A DNA stretch of 64,000 nucleotides from Eubacterium sp. (GTDB lineage Bacteria > Bacillota > Clostridia > Lachnospirales > Lachnospiraceae), in the NCBI GenBank assembly GCA_017406925.1, contig JAFQXO010000014.1:1-64000 (forward strand), in the 5' to 3' direction. The notes below the pieces were generated by a model, which was not told the origin of the DNA, did not search any database, and saw nothing but the letters and a program-made list of their open reading frames with translations. Both the position numbers and the translations under genes were made by a program. How positions within the stretch are numbered: position 1 is the first letter of the stretch; each line of letters begins with the position of its first letter. Positions 35,437 to 45,990 of the stretch are shown piece by piece.

Positions 35437-38235
35437 ATGTTCAAGAAAGTAACAGTTTATTCAACAGTAATTGCCCTTGTAGTGAGTGGAATCTCGCTTA
35501 TTCCATCCAATATCAAAAAGACATCAGCGAACGTGGCTGATCCTACTGCTAGTGGATGGCAATTGCAGTGGAGCGATGAGTTTACTGGTAACTCGTTAGA
35601 CACAAGCGTTTGGACTTGCGAGCAAGGTGCAGGCGGCTGGGGTAATAACGAGCTTCAGTATTACACGAATCGAAGCGATAACGTCTATGTGCAAGGTGGA
35701 TTCCTGAATATCAAAGCCAAAAAAGAAAACTATAATGGCTCAAATTATACATCAGGACGTCTCATCACAAAGAATAAAAAGGTTTTTAAGTACGGAAAGA
35801 TGGAAGCCAGAATCAAAGTGGATGGCGGAAACCAAAACGGTGTTTGGCCAGCATTTTGGATGATGGGTAATGACTATGATTCAGTGGGTTGGCCTAGATG
35901 TGGCGAGCTCGACATTATGGAGCATGCAAATAGCAATAATTATGTAGAAGGCACGCTTCACTGGGGAACTGCTTGGGATTCTCATTCATCTTGGGGTAGT
36001 TTCAGTACTGGAGATTATAAGTATTATTCGGATAGCACTAATAATGGAATTAACGGCTGGCATACATATGGTGTAACTTGGGATGACAGCTATATTAAAT
36101 GGTATATGGATGACGAAGTATTCCTTGTTGCTTCTATTGGAACAGGATATAGTTCTCATGATTACTTTACAAAGGATGCTTTTTTCCTACTTAACCTTGC
36201 ATTAGGAAGTACAGGCACTGGTTATACGAACTATACGGCTCCAGATGCAAACTTCCAAAGTGCAACTATGATAGTTGATTATGTAAGAGCTTATTCGTGG
36301 GGTGGCGGAGAAGTAGAAACCACTTCAGCATATCCTAGTGGATACACGGAAGCACAGCGAGGTCAGTTCTATGACATTGGCGGCTGGCAATATTACTTTG
36401 GTGATGATAACTGGGGACAGTGTAAAGCCGCTTACAAGGACGGAACTAACACGAGCGATATGTCGGTTTATATAATCAAGCAGGCAACGGACGATTGGGG
36501 AGCCCAGATTAAGCCTAATCTATCATTGGCTGCCAACACCACATATAATTATAGTTTTACTGTGGATACGGATGCCGGAGGCAATAATCTTTTAGTAAAG
36601 TCTGAAAATTCTGGAATTGATAAGGTGTTAGTGAATGAAGCTTTGACTTCGGGTTCTAAGACATATACAGGAACATTTACTACGGGTAGTAGTACTTCAG
36701 GTCAAATAGTTTTTGATTTGGCGGCTATTGCGAAAGGAAAAACAATTTCGATTAAAGATCTTACTGTTTGGAAACAAGGTGAGACTACAACGGTAAGACC
36801 GACTACTACAGTAAAACCAACTACAACGACGACACCAAAACCTACGACGACTACAGTCAAACCAACGACTACACCAAAACCTACGACTACAACAGTAAGA
36901 CCAACAACTACACAACAGAGTGGAAATATAGTAGCAAATATAGATGTGCCATCAGAAAGTTGGGGAACATTTGGCATTTATAAAGTGTATACGGGAACTT
37001 GGGCTGGCATAAACACGGCTAAAGCTGGAGTAGATGCGAACAATCCATCGCATATCATTGTCAACAAGACAGATGACAATTATAACAATGCATGGCTTAC
37101 TCAGGTTAAACTCGAATTGCCTAATCTCAATCCAAATGCAGTGTATACATATGAGTGGCCAATTAAAGCAAAGAATGCAGATGGTACTGTTTGTTCTTCG
37201 AATGGAACAGATGGAGATAATAATAGAACTACTTTGACTGGTGGAAATCAAACATTGACTGGTCAAGTAGAAGTAACAGATGGAGTTCCTATGATAGTAG
37301 TAGGAATGGGCTGGGTTAATCCATCAAATCCTATTGAATTTTTCCAGCCAACAATCAAAGATGCAAGTGGTACAGTAGTTTATCCTGAACAGGAAACAAC
37401 AACAGTTCAACCTACAGTGCCAGTAACAACTACAACAGTAAGGCCTACTACAACAACGGTAAGACCAACAACTACAACAGTAAGGCCTACAACGACAACA
37501 GTTAGACCTACAACAACAACAGTTAGACCAACAACTACAACAGTTAGACCTACAACTACAACAGTAAGACCAACAACTACAACAGTAAGGCCAACAACTA
37601 CAACAGTAAGGCCAACAACTACAACAGTAAGGCCAACAACTACAACGGTAAGACCTACTACAACAACAGTTAGACCAACAACTACAACAGTAAGGCCAAC
37701 AACTACAACGGTAAGACCTACTACAACAACAGTTAAACCTACAACGACAACGGTGACGCCAACAACCACAACGGTAACACCAACGACAACAAAAATAATA
37801 ACAATAAGACCAACGGAGACTTATCCAACAGCAGTTCCTACAACTGCTTCGCAGCAGACAACGTTGTTAGATGAAACTACCACTGCGCAGCCTGAAAATG
37901 TCGTTACTACAACGACAACTAAAAAGGCAAACATAAAACTTGCAAGAGTTAAAGTTAAGAAGGCAGTTAAGAAGAGAAGTGCAAAGAAGGTTAGAATCAA
38001 GATCAACAAGGTTAAGGGTGCAACTGGATATTATGTAGTAATTTCAAAGAAGAAAAATGGAAAGAAATCTCTAGTAAAGAAGAGAGTAAAGAAACTTAAA
38101 TTTACTATTAAATCTAAAAAACTAAAACGCAAAAAGAAACTTTACGTAAGAGTTAGAGCATTTGTTGTTAGAAAAGGCATAACAACATACGGTCCATGGT
38201 CTAAACCAAAGAAAGTAAAAATCAAAAAACGATAA
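35437..38235 (+). CDS. Secreted modular GH16 beta-glucanase (laminarinase-like) with Thr/Pro linkers
   Basis: The 932-residue protein has a signal peptide (to about residue 30) and a GH16 domain (about 37-290) with catalytic GELDIMEH, nucleophile Glu157 and acid/base Glu162. Next come a CBM4/9-like beta-sandwich (about 305-448), a Thr/Pro linker, a second similar module (about 492-648), and a long TTTTVRP repeat tract (about 655-790). The last 100 residues are very basic and resemble a fibronectin-type repeat with a lysine-rich surface (ISKKKNGKKSLVKKRVKK). It should cleave beta-1,3 or mixed-linkage glucans outside the cell. The basic tail may bind the wall or acidic glycans; that is inference. 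Confidence 0.92.
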   Translation: MFKKVTVYSTVIALVVSGISLIPSNIKKTSANVADPTASGWQLQWSDEFTGNSLDTSVWTCEQGAGGWGNNELQYYTNRSDNVYVQGGFLNIKAKKENYNGSNYTSGRLITKNKKVFKYGKMEARIKVDGGNQNGVWPAFWMMGNDYDSVGWPRCGELDIMEHANSNNYVEGTLHWGTAWDSHSSWGSFSTGDYKYYSDSTNNGINGWHTYGVTWDDSYIKWYMDDEVFLVASIGTGYSSHDYFTKDAFFLLNLALGSTGTGYTNYTAPDANFQSATMIVDYVRAYSWGGGEVETTSAYPSGYTEAQRGQFYDIGGWQYYFGDDNWGQCKAAYKDGTNTSDMSVYIIKQATDDWGAQIKPNLSLAANTTYNYSFTVDTDAGGNNLLVKSENSGIDKVLVNEALTSGSKTYTGTFTTGSSTSGQIVFDLAAIAKGKTISIKDLTVWKQGETTTVRPTTTVKPTTTTTPKPTTTTVKPTTTPKPTTTTVRPTTTQQSGNIVANIDVPSESWGTFGIYKVYTGTWAGINTAKAGVDANNPSHIIVNKTDDNYNNAWLTQVKLELPNLNPNAVYTYEWPIKAKNADGTVCSSNGTDGDNNRTTLTGGNQTLTGQVEVTDGVPMIVVGMGWVNPSNPIEFFQPTIKDASGTVVYPEQETTTVQPTVPVTTTTVRPTTTTVRPTTTTVRPTTTTVRPTTTTVRPTTTTVRPTTTTVRPTTTTVRPTTTTVRPTTTTVRPTTTTVRPTTTTVRPTTTTVRPTTTTVRPTTTTVKPTTTTVTPTTTTVTPTTTKIITIRPTETYPTAVPTTASQQTTLLDETTTAQPENVVTTTTTKKANIKLARVKVKKAVKKRSAKKVRIKINKVKGATGYYVVISKKKNGKKSLVKKRVKKLKFTIKSKKLKRKKKLYVRVRAFVVRKGITTYGPWSKPKKVKIKKR
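37438..37794 (+). repeat. Seventeen tandem 21-bp coding repeats (VRPTTTT)
   Basis: Starting at 37438 the sequence repeats every 21 bases: fourteen VRP units, one VKP and two VTP units. Third-position differences distinguish some units while runs of identical units occur (for example 37585 onward), consistent with recent slippage. The tract encodes the glycosylatable linker of the GH16 enzyme. Confidence 0.92.
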
Positions 38236-38247
38236 CAAGTTTTTAGC

Positions 38248-38279
38248 AAAAAAGGCGAGATTGATTCTCGCCTTTTTTG
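38248..38279 (+). terminator. Intrinsic terminator
   Basis: AAAAGGCGAG pairs with CTCGCCTTTT followed by T residues, directly after the glucanase gene. Confidence 0.92.
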
Positions 38280-38353
38280 TTGCGAAAAATCCCGTTTTTT
38301 TTTCGACTAAAAAAAGGCCATAATAAGTTCATAAATCTTTAACAAATAATGTG

Positions 38354-38381
38354 TTGACATGACACACTTTCTGCGTATAAT
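38354..38381 (+). promoter_or_regulatory. hrcA operon promoter
   Basis: TTGACA and TATAAT with 16-base spacing, 17 bases upstream of the CIRCE element. Confidence 0.85.
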
Positions 38382-38397
38382 AGATACAGATGGACAG

Positions 38398-38424
38398 TTA
38401 GCACTCACTTCGGATGAGTGCTAA
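38398..38424. promoter_or_regulatory. CIRCE operator
   Basis: TTAGCACTC, nine bases, GAGTGCTAA: an exact CIRCE element, the HrcA binding site controlling the class I heat-shock operon. Confidence 0.98.
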
Positions 38425-38453
38425 TAATTTGTAAAAAGCAGAGAGGAGGGCCC

Positions 38454-39494
38454 ATGGAACTTAGCGAGAGACAAGAGAAAATCTTAAACGCAGTTATTAG
38501 GAATTACCTGGAAACTGGCGAACCTGTAGGTTCCAGGACCATTTCCAAATACACAGATCTCAATTTAAGTTCAGCGACTATCAGAAACGAGATGTCTGAT
38601 CTTGAGGAGGCGGGATACATTGTTCAGCCTCACACATCTGCGGGAAGAATTCCTACAGATACAGGATACAGATTCTACGTGGACCATATGTTGAAGGACA
38701 AGCTAGAAGAGATTGACCAGCGAGAGCAGAAAGTCACAGAGCGCGAAGATTTGATTATCGAAAAGATGGATCAAGTTGAGAACATGCTTCAGAATATGGC
38801 CAACGTGTTGGCCAATAACACAGAGTACACTACGATGGTTACCACGCCGAAGACTCTGGGTAACAAAATTAAGTTTGTTCAGCTCTCACTCCTAGAAGAT
38901 AATCAACTTTTGTGCACAGTTGTCTCTGACAAGAATCACGTTGTTAACAAGATTCTTGAAATTGAGGAACAAGTGAATCAGGAGATGATAGTGAGATTGA
39001 ATGTAGCTATCAACACAGCGCTCGCAGGCTTGGCATTGGAAGAGATTAACTTAGGAGTCATATCTGCACTTACTTCGCAAGCTGGTTCGATGGAGTCGCT
39101 AGTAAATGAGATTCTAAAAGCCATCACTGAAGCCATTAGCACAGATGAGCAGATGAAGATTTACACATCGGGTGCTACAAATATTTTCAAATATCCAGAG
39201 CTCAGTGATAAGGACAGAGCACAGCAGCTATTGACTACGCTTGAAGAAAAGTCACAACTGACTGAGTTAGTTAAGGATGGCGATGAAGAGACAGGTATTC
39301 AAGTTTATATAGGAAACGAGACACCAGTTCAGGCGATGAAAGATTGTAGTGTGGTTACAGCCACTTACGAACTTGAAGATGGCTTTAAAGGTACTATAGG
39401 AATCATCGGTCCTAAACGAATGGATTACGACAAGGTAGTTGAGACTTTAAGAGATGTGAAAAAACAAATAAGCAAATCATTTGATAAGAAATAG
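38454..39494 (+). CDS. hrcA: Heat-inducible transcription repressor HrcA
   Basis: The 346-residue repressor begins MELSERQEKILNAVIRNYLE, followed by the winged helix (EPVGSRTISKY, SSATIRNEMSDLEEAGYI) and the GAF-like domain. It binds the CIRCE box just upstream and so controls its own operon. ATG 38454 is chosen because GAGAGGAGGG lies immediately upstream; a further in-frame start at 38418 lies inside the CIRCE element. A longer acidic coiled stretch (about residues 80-115) looks normal for clostridial HrcA. Confidence 0.97.
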   Translation: MELSERQEKILNAVIRNYLETGEPVGSRTISKYTDLNLSSATIRNEMSDLEEAGYIVQPHTSAGRIPTDTGYRFYVDHMLKDKLEEIDQREQKVTEREDLIIEKMDQVENMLQNMANVLANNTEYTTMVTTPKTLGNKIKFVQLSLLEDNQLLCTVVSDKNHVVNKILEIEEQVNQEMIVRLNVAINTALAGLALEEINLGVISALTSQAGSMESLVNEILKAITEAISTDEQMKIYTSGATNIFKYPELSDKDRAQQLLTTLEEKSQLTELVKDGDEETGIQVYIGNETPVQAMKDCSVVTATYELEDGFKGTIGIIGPKRMDYDKVVETLRDVKKQISKSFDKK

Positions 39495-39508
39495 AGAAAG
39501 GAGACGAA

Positions 39509-40102
39509 ATGGAAGATTTAAAGAAAGAGAAATCTCAAGAGGAAGAGATTGAAGAAAAAACTCAAGAAGAAGAGACCAAAGAAAAAGAAACTGAGTCTCC
39601 GAAAGAAGAAAAAACAGAGGCGCCGCCAGGGGATAAGGAAAAGAAGCCTAAGAAGCAGTCCAAGAAAGAAAAGCTCAAAGAGGACTTGGCGGAAATGACC
39701 GATAAGTATCAACGACTGTTCGCAGAATTCCAGAATTATCGTTCAAGGAATGAAAAAGAAAAGTCGGAGATGTACGAGATGGGAAAGATAGGTGTTATCG
39801 AAAAACTACTACCTATCGTAGATGACTTCGAGAGAGGCATCGAGGCATTAGGAGACGATAAAGATTCACCCGCTGGAGAGGGAATGAATCTTATCTATAA
39901 AAAATTAACGGATACGCTCTCCGAGATGGGCGTAGAAGTTATCGAAGCCGAAGGTCAGCAATTTAATCCAGAGCTTCACAATGCAGTAATGCATGAGGAC
40001 AATGATGAATATGAAGAAAACATTATTGTCGAAGAATTTCAGAAAGGATATAAGTACAATGACACCGTTATCAGACACAGCATGGTAAAGGTGGCAAATT
40101 AA
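39509..40102 (+). CDS. grpE: Nucleotide exchange factor GrpE
   Basis: The 197-residue protein has a very acidic and lysine-rich N-terminal tail of about 60 residues, the long dimerisation helix ([17 protein letters not shown]), and the C-terminal beta domain with [16 protein letters not shown] and VKVAN end. It exchanges nucleotide on DnaK. GGAGACGAA precedes the ATG. It is the second gene of the heat-shock operon, 14 bases after hrcA. Confidence 0.97.
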   Translation: MEDLKKEKSQEEEIEEKTQEEETKEKETESPKEEKTEAPPGDKEKKPKKQSKKEKLKEDLAEMTDKYQRLFAEFQNYRSRNEKEKSEMYEMGKIGVIEKLLPIVDDFERGIEALGDDKDSPAGEGMNLIYKKLTDTLSEMGVEVIEAEGQQFNPELHNAVMHEDNDEYEENIIVEEFQKGYKYNDTVIRHSMVKVAN

Positions 40103-40115
40103 GGAGGTAATAGAA

Positions 40116-41978
40116 ATGGGAAAAATAATAGGTATTGATTTAGGAACAACAAATTCATGTGTAGCAGTAATGGAAGGTGGCGAGCCAACAGTTATCACAA
40201 ACGCTGAAGGTTCAAGAACTACACCATCAGTCGTTGCTTTCAAGAAGGACGGCGAGAGACTGGTAGGTGACAACGCAAAGCGTCAGGCGGTTACAAACGC
40301 AGACGGTACAGTTTCATCTATTAAGCGTCACATGGGTACAGACTACAAGGTAACTATCGAAGGAAATGAGTACACGCCTCAAGCTATTTCAGCGATGATT
40401 CTTCAGAAGTTGAAGGCAGATGCTGAGAGTTATCTCGGCGAGAAGGTTACAGAGGCTGTTATCACAGTCCCAGCGTACTTCAACGATGCTCAGCGTCAGG
40501 CTACAAAGGATGCCGGCAAGATTGCAGGTTTGGATGTTAAGAGAATTATCAACGAGCCTACAGCAGCTGCCTTGGCCTACGGCCTCGACAATGAAGGTGA
40601 GCAGAAGATTATGGTTTATGACTTAGGCGGTGGTACATTTGACGTATCTATCATCGACATTGGCGAAGGCGTCATCGAGGTTCTCGCAACATCGGGCGAT
40701 AACAAACTCGGTGGTGACGACTTTGACAAGAAGATTATGGACTACATGGTAGAAGACTTTAAGAATAAGACAGGCATCGATCTTAACAATGATGCCATGG
40801 CAATGGAGCGTGTTAAGGCAGAGGCTGAAGATGCTAAGAAGAAACTTTCTCAGGCTTCACAGGTTGAGATTAATCTTCCATACATCACTGCAAATGAGCA
40901 GGGCCCACAGCACTTGAATATGACTATCACAAAGGCTAAGTTCGACGAACTCACAAGAGACCTTGTTGAGAGAACAGTTAAGCCAGTTGAGAATGCTTTA
41001 AGCGATGCAGGAATCAGCGCATCAGACCTTGGAATGGTTCTCTTGGTTGGTGGTTCAACACGTATCCCAGCTGTACAGGATAAGGTTAAGCAGCTCACAG
41101 GTAAGGAGCCATCAAAGAAGATGAATCCTGACGAGTGTGTAGCTATCGGCGCATCAATCCAGGGTGGTAAACTTGCTGGTGATGAGGGCGCAGGCGACAT
41201 CCTTCTATTGGATGTAACTCCACTTTCACTTTCAATTGAAACTATGGGTGGTGTAGCTACTAAGCTTATCGAGAGAAATACAACTATTCCTACAAAGAAG
41301 AGTCAAATTTTCTCAACAGCAGAAGACAATCAGTCAGCAGTTGATATTCACGTAGTACAAGGTGAGCGTGAATTTGCAAAAGATAACAAGACATTAGGTC
41401 AGTTTAGATTAGATGGTATTGCGCCAGCACCTAGAGGAATCCCTCAGATCGAGGTTACATTTGATATCGATGCAAACGGTATCGTAAACGTAACAGCTCA
41501 GGATAAGGGTACAGGTAAGGAGCAGCACATCACTATCACAGCTGGTTCTAACATGTCAGAAGAAGATATCGACAAGGCTGTAAAAGAAGCGGCTGAGTTT
41601 GAAGAGCAGGATAAGAAGCGTAGAGCAGGCGTTGATGCTAAGAACGAGGCAGAGGCTATCGTATCTAGCACAGAGCAGGCTTTGAAAGAGGCAGGCGACA
41701 AGATTACTGAGGACGAGAAGAACACAGTTCAGACTGAGGTTGACGCGTTGAAGGCAGTTCTTGAGAAGTGCAAAGAAGGCGAAGAGATTTCAGAGGATCT
41801 CGTTAAGGAAATCAATGATGCCAAAGAGAAACTTATGACTGCTAGTCAGCCAGTATTCACAAAGATGTATGAGCAGGCAGCAGCTGAGGCTCAGGCACAG
41901 CAGCAGGCACAGGGCGATGCAGCGAATGCTGACGCAACAGAAGATGGCGTAGAGGACGCAGATTTTACGGAAGTATAA
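40116..41978 (+). CDS. dnaK: Hsp70 chaperone DnaK
   Basis: The 620-residue ATP-dependent chaperone opens [21 protein letters not shown] and has [15 protein letters not shown] and [11 protein letters not shown] in the ATPase domain, [14 protein letters not shown] at the linker, and a glutamine- and alanine-rich lid tail. Highly codon-biased sequence fits strong expression. AAGGAGG precedes the ATG. dnaJ starts three bases after its stop. Confidence 0.99.
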   Translation: MGKIIGIDLGTTNSCVAVMEGGEPTVITNAEGSRTTPSVVAFKKDGERLVGDNAKRQAVTNADGTVSSIKRHMGTDYKVTIEGNEYTPQAISAMILQKLKADAESYLGEKVTEAVITVPAYFNDAQRQATKDAGKIAGLDVKRIINEPTAAALAYGLDNEGEQKIMVYDLGGGTFDVSIIDIGEGVIEVLATSGDNKLGGDDFDKKIMDYMVEDFKNKTGIDLNNDAMAMERVKAEAEDAKKKLSQASQVEINLPYITANEQGPQHLNMTITKAKFDELTRDLVERTVKPVENALSDAGISASDLGMVLLVGGSTRIPAVQDKVKQLTGKEPSKKMNPDECVAIGASIQGGKLAGDEGAGDILLLDVTPLSLSIETMGGVATKLIERNTTIPTKKSQIFSTAEDNQSAVDIHVVQGEREFAKDNKTLGQFRLDGIAPAPRGIPQIEVTFDIDANGIVNVTAQDKGTGKEQHITITAGSNMSEEDIDKAVKEAAEFEEQDKKRRAGVDAKNEAEAIVSSTEQALKEAGDKITEDEKNTVQTEVDALKAVLEKCKEGEEISEDLVKEINDAKEKLMTASQPVFTKMYEQAAAEAQAQQQAQGDAANADATEDGVEDADFTEV

Positions 41979-41981
41979 AAG

Positions 41982-43073
41982 ATGGCAGATAAAAGAGATT
42001 ATTATGAGGTTCTAGGCGTAGATAAAAACGCCGATGATGCCACGATAAAAAAAGCATACAGAAATGTTGCGAAGAAGTACCATCCAGACGTGAATCCTAG
42101 TGAGGAAGCGGCTGAGAAGTTCAAGGAAGCTTCGGAAGCCTATGGCGTACTGAGTGATCCTGAGAAGCGTAAACAGTATGATCAGTTTGGTCATTCTGCC
42201 TTCTCAGGCAATGGTGCTCCAGACTTCGACTTTACGCAGTTTGACTTCGGTGATATTTTCGGTGAAGGTGGATTCGGAGATATCTTTGGAGACTTCTTTG
42301 GTGGCGGTCGTCGTAGCAGACGCCAGAGCAATGGACCTATGCGAGGAGCCAACTTAAGCACTCTGATTCAACTCACATTTGAGGAAGCAGTTTTCGGATG
42401 TAAGAAAACTATTACCATTGACTACAAAGAAGAGTGTAGTTCATGTCATGGCTCAGGAGCCAAGGCAGGTACATCCCCAGAGACTTGTTCGAAGTGTAAC
42501 GGAACAGGACAGTACACCACTACTCAGCAGTCATTGTTTGGCGTAGTTCAGAGAGTGGTTCAATGTCCAGACTGTAACGGTTCAGGAAAAGTCATTAAGG
42601 AAAAATGTCCTGATTGCAGCGGCAATGGCTATAAGCAAGTTAAGAAGAATGTGGAAGTTGACATACCAGCAGGTATCGATGACATGAATAGTGTCAGGGT
42701 ATCAGGTATGGGCGAACCGGGTATTAACGGTGGACCTCGAGGAGATTTATTAGTAAATGTTCGAGTTAAACCAAGTAATGAGTTTGGCCGTGAAGGTATG
42801 GACATCTACACATCAGTTAGGATATCGTATGCAGACGCTGTTCTTGGCGCAGACATACAGGTGAACACGATTGACGGTGAAGTAAAATTCCCTATCAAGG
42901 CAGGCACTCAGACAGGTACCCGCATTAGATTGAAAGGAAAGGGTGTGGCCAACGTTCACAATCCTAAACAGCGCGGTCACCAGTACACGACATTAGTAGT
43001 CGATGTTCCAAAGAAACTGAACTCAGCGCAGAAAAAGAAGCTGAAAGAATTTGACGAGTTGATGAAAAAATAA
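41982..43073 (+). CDS. dnaJ: Chaperone DnaJ
   Basis: The 363-residue Hsp40 has the J domain with HPD ([12 protein letters not shown]), a Gly/Phe region with [14 protein letters not shown], four zinc-binding CxxCxGxG repeats ([32 protein letters not shown]) and the C-terminal substrate domain. It delivers substrates to DnaK. Its stop codon overlaps the prmA ATG (TAATG). Confidence 0.98.
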   Translation: MADKRDYYEVLGVDKNADDATIKKAYRNVAKKYHPDVNPSEEAAEKFKEASEAYGVLSDPEKRKQYDQFGHSAFSGNGAPDFDFTQFDFGDIFGEGGFGDIFGDFFGGGRRSRRQSNGPMRGANLSTLIQLTFEEAVFGCKKTITIDYKEECSSCHGSGAKAGTSPETCSKCNGTGQYTTTQQSLFGVVQRVVQCPDCNGSGKVIKEKCPDCSGNGYKQVKKNVEVDIPAGIDDMNSVRVSGMGEPGINGGPRGDLLVNVRVKPSNEFGREGMDIYTSVRISYADAVLGADIQVNTIDGEVKFPIKAGTQTGTRIRLKGKGVANVHNPKQRGHQYTTLVVDVPKKLNSAQKKKLKEFDELMKK

Positions 43074-44032
43074 TGAGATGGAATAAGTTTAAAATCAAAA
43101 CGACCACACAAGCTACAGATTATGTCTGTGGCTTGTTGGCCGCTTTTGACATTACAAGTGTTGAAATTGAAGATAACATTCAGTTGTCCGAGGAGGACAG
43201 CAAGAAGCAGTATGTGGACATCTTGGCTGATTTGCCAGAGGATGACGGTACTGCTTATGTCATTTTCTATACAGATGATGATGTAGACATAAAAGATTTA
43301 CTAGAAAAAATAGAAAAGAGTATGAATGAAGCCAGAGATTTCCTTGATGTCGGCGAAGCGACAATAGAGCAGTCGACGACAGAGGAAGAAGACTGGATTA
43401 ACAATTGGAAAGAGCATTTCAAGGCTTTCGAGGTGGGCGATTTTTATATCAAGCCTTCTTGGGAAGAATTGGATGATGAATATAAAAACAAACATGTGAT
43501 TGAAATAGATCCGGGGACAGCTTTCGGAACAGGTCAGCATGATACGACGCAGCTTTGCATCAAAGAATTAATCGATTATGTGAAACCAGGAATGAAGGTG
43601 CTAGATCTAGGCTGTGGCAGTGGTATTCTTGGCATTGCTGCCAAGAAACTAAACGCAGGAAGAGTAGATTTGATTGATATCGATGAGAATGCAATTCCTG
43701 TCGCAAGCGACAATTTCACTCAAAACAACATAGATAAGAGCGATGTAAATTTCATAGTAGGAAATGTTTTGGAAGATAAATCTCTCATGGAGAGATCTGA
43801 GAGTGAAAAGTATGATATAGTAGTAGCGAATATTTTGGCGGACGTAATCATTCCTATCGCTGGAATAGTTGACCGCTTCTTAGATAAAGATGGCATTTTT
43901 ATTTCATCAGGAATAATAGATATGAAAGAAAAAGAAGTAGTAGATGCCATTGATAAGAATGAGAATCTAGAACTTGTTGACGTTAAGTCACAAGGCGAGT
44001 GGCGAGCAGTAGTCGCTAAGAAAAGTAATTAG
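43073..44032 (+). CDS. prmA: Ribosomal protein L11 methyltransferase
   Basis: SAM-dependent enzyme that methylates ribosomal protein L11. The 319-residue protein has PGTAFGTGQHDTT, the SAM loop DLGCGSGILGIAAKKL and NILADVIIPI. dnaJ-prmA-rsmE is a widely conserved Firmicutes order, and the TAATG overlap with dnaJ supports co-translation. Confidence 0.95.
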   Translation: MRWNKFKIKTTTQATDYVCGLLAAFDITSVEIEDNIQLSEEDSKKQYVDILADLPEDDGTAYVIFYTDDDVDIKDLLEKIEKSMNEARDFLDVGEATIEQSTTEEEDWINNWKEHFKAFEVGDFYIKPSWEELDDEYKNKHVIEIDPGTAFGTGQHDTTQLCIKELIDYVKPGMKVLDLGCGSGILGIAAKKLNAGRVDLIDIDENAIPVASDNFTQNNIDKSDVNFIVGNVLEDKSLMERSESEKYDIVVANILADVIIPIAGIVDRFLDKDGIFISSGIIDMKEKEVVDAIDKNENLELVDVKSQGEWRAVVAKKSN

Positions 44033-44033
44033 T

Positions 44034-44768
44034 ATGTACAAATTTTTTGTTAACAATGAACAGATAAAAGATAATAAGGTTACTATCACAGGTGATGACG
44101 CTCACCATATCAAGGATGTACTTCGTATGAAAGAAGGCGAGACTATCTTGGTTGGTGATGGCGGAGATCATGAGTATGTTTGTGACATAGAGTCATTAGA
44201 TGACGATGTGGTTGTAAATATAGTTGATATGAATAGAGAAGGCAGAGAACTTCCTATCAATGTTACGCTTTTCCAGGCATTGCCGAAGGCAGACAAGATG
44301 GAAACCATCATTCAGAAAATGGTGGAATTAGGCGTGAATGAAATCGTGCCAGTTGAGACATCTAGATGCGTGGTAAAACTGGATTCGAAGAAGTCTGAAA
44401 AGAAAGTGAAGAGATGGAATGCCATAGCGGAGAGTGCAGCGAAGCAGTCGAAGCGAGGAATCGTTCCTCAGATTAGAAGCGTCGTGAAGTTTGACGATGC
44501 GCTAGCACAAGCGAAGCATATGGATGTGATTTATATGCCATATGAGCTGGCAGATGATATGGATCACACTCGTAAACTCTTCGAACAGATTGAGCAGGGG
44601 ATGAACATCGCGATATTTATCGGCCCTGAAGGTGGCTTCTCAGAAGAAGAGGTAAAGAAGGCCATTGACATCGGCGCGAAATCCATAACTCTTGGAAAAC
44701 GAATTCTTAGAACTGAGACAGCTGGAATGACTGTGATGGCTGTTCTCATGTATTTAAATGAGGTATAG
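44034..44768 (+). CDS. rsmE: 16S rRNA (uracil-1498-N3)-methyltransferase
   Basis: The 244-residue SPOUT enzyme has an N-terminal PUA-like domain (HHIKDVLRMKEGE), QALPKADKMETIIQKMVELGV in the middle, and the trefoil-knot motif FIGPEGGFSEEE with LGKRILRTETA. It methylates U1498 in the decoding region. It starts one base after prmA ends. Confidence 0.95.
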   Translation: MYKFFVNNEQIKDNKVTITGDDAHHIKDVLRMKEGETILVGDGGDHEYVCDIESLDDDVVVNIVDMNREGRELPINVTLFQALPKADKMETIIQKMVELGVNEIVPVETSRCVVKLDSKKSEKKVKRWNAIAESAAKQSKRGIVPQIRSVVKFDDALAQAKHMDVIYMPYELADDMDHTRKLFEQIEQGMNIAIFIGPEGGFSEEEVKKAIDIGAKSITLGKRILRTETAGMTVMAVLMYLNEV

Positions 44769-44769
44769 A

Positions 44770-45978
44770 ATGAGTATTTATTTTGACAACGCAGCTACGA
44801 CGAAGACCAGTGAGTCTGTCAGAGAAGTGATGCAGAAGGTGATGGATGAGGATTTTGGAAACCCATCATCGCTTCACATCGTAGGTGTGAATGCAGAAAA
44901 ATATATAAAGAACGCACAGGAAGTGATTGCGGAAACTCTCAAGGTGGAGCCTAAGGAGATTTATTTCACATCCGGTGGCACGGAGGCGAACAATATGGCT
45001 ATCATTGGCGCAGCCATGGCGAACAAGCGCTCCGGCAAAAAAATCATTACAACTCAGGTTGAGCATCCATCTGTGGCTTCGCCAATGAAGTACTTGGAGG
45101 AGCAGGGATTCGAAGTTGTGTATCTTCCAGTGGATGAAAACGGAGTTGTCTCAAAAGAGACGTTCGAGAGAAAGATGGACGAGGATACGATTCTCGTCTC
45201 AATTATGCATGTGAACAATGAGGTGGGTGCAGTGATGCCTATCGAAGAGATTGGAAAGATTGCGAAATCCATTAATCCATCAGTTGTTTATCATGTAGAT
45301 GCGATTCAATCGTACGGTAAATATGAGATTAGACCTAAGAAGTGCAATATAGACCTCTTAACAGTTAGCGGTCATAAGATTCACGGCCCTAAGGGCGTAG
45401 GTTTTATATATATTCGAAAGGGAACAAAGATTAATCCTATTCTGCTAGGTGGCGGACAGCAACTTGGCATGAGGTCAGGTACAGAGAACGTTCCTGGAAT
45501 CGCTGGACTGGCAAAAGCAGCCCAAGAGGCATATGATGGCTTAAATAGTTATGTAAACCAGATGGTAAATTTAAAAGATTACATGATTGATAGCCTAAAC
45601 GCTATGGGCGAGAGACTAGATAAGGATGGCGATGTGATGGAAACATTAGTAAATGGCAACCACACTATCACAGTAAATAGCCAGAAGGGTTCAGACGGTG
45701 CGCCACATATCGTGAGTGTCTCGTTTAGAAATGTGGGAAGCGAAGTAATGCTCCACGCTTTGGAAGATAAGGAAATTTATATTTCCGCAGGTAGCGCTTG
45801 TTCTTCTAACAAGCCAGCCGTGAGTGAAACGCTTAAGGCCATGAATGTGGACAAAGGCTTGTTGAAATCGACAGTTAGATTTAGCTTTAATAGAAACAAC
45901 ACGAAAGAAGAAGTGGACGAGGCTCTCAAGGCCATAGAAGAGTTGATTCCGCTTTTGAGTAAATTCGTCAGACGTTAG
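44770..45978 (+). CDS. Cysteine desulfurase (NifS/IscS-like), likely ThiI partner
   Basis: A PLP enzyme of 402 residues beginning MSIYFDNAATTKTS, with the PLP lysine in VSGHKIHGPKG and the catalytic cysteine in GSACSSNKPAVSET. It releases sulfur from cysteine as a persulfide. The next gene is thiI, a pairing seen in many Firmicutes where this desulfurase serves tRNA thiolation. ATG 44770 is preferred because GAGG sits six bases upstream; the ATG at 44758 overlaps rsmE. Confidence 0.93.
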   Translation: MSIYFDNAATTKTSESVREVMQKVMDEDFGNPSSLHIVGVNAEKYIKNAQEVIAETLKVEPKEIYFTSGGTEANNMAIIGAAMANKRSGKKIITTQVEHPSVASPMKYLEEQGFEVVYLPVDENGVVSKETFERKMDEDTILVSIMHVNNEVGAVMPIEEIGKIAKSINPSVVYHVDAIQSYGKYEIRPKKCNIDLLTVSGHKIHGPKGVGFIYIRKGTKINPILLGGGQQLGMRSGTENVPGIAGLAKAAQEAYDGLNSYVNQMVNLKDYMIDSLNAMGERLDKDGDVMETLVNGNHTITVNSQKGSDGAPHIVSVSFRNVGSEVMLHALEDKEIYISAGSACSSNKPAVSETLKAMNVDKGLLKSTVRFSFNRNNTKEEVDEALKAIEELIPLLSKFVRR

Positions 45979-45990
45979 TAAGGGAAAGAT

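Noticed and set aside
37407-37769. 120-codon minus-strand ORF of valine-glycine repeats
   Set aside because: It is the complement of the 21-bp Thr/Pro repeat tract of the glucanase and has no start signals.
37438-37794. CRISPR array
   Set aside because: Repeats are directly abutting 21-bp coding units without unique spacers.
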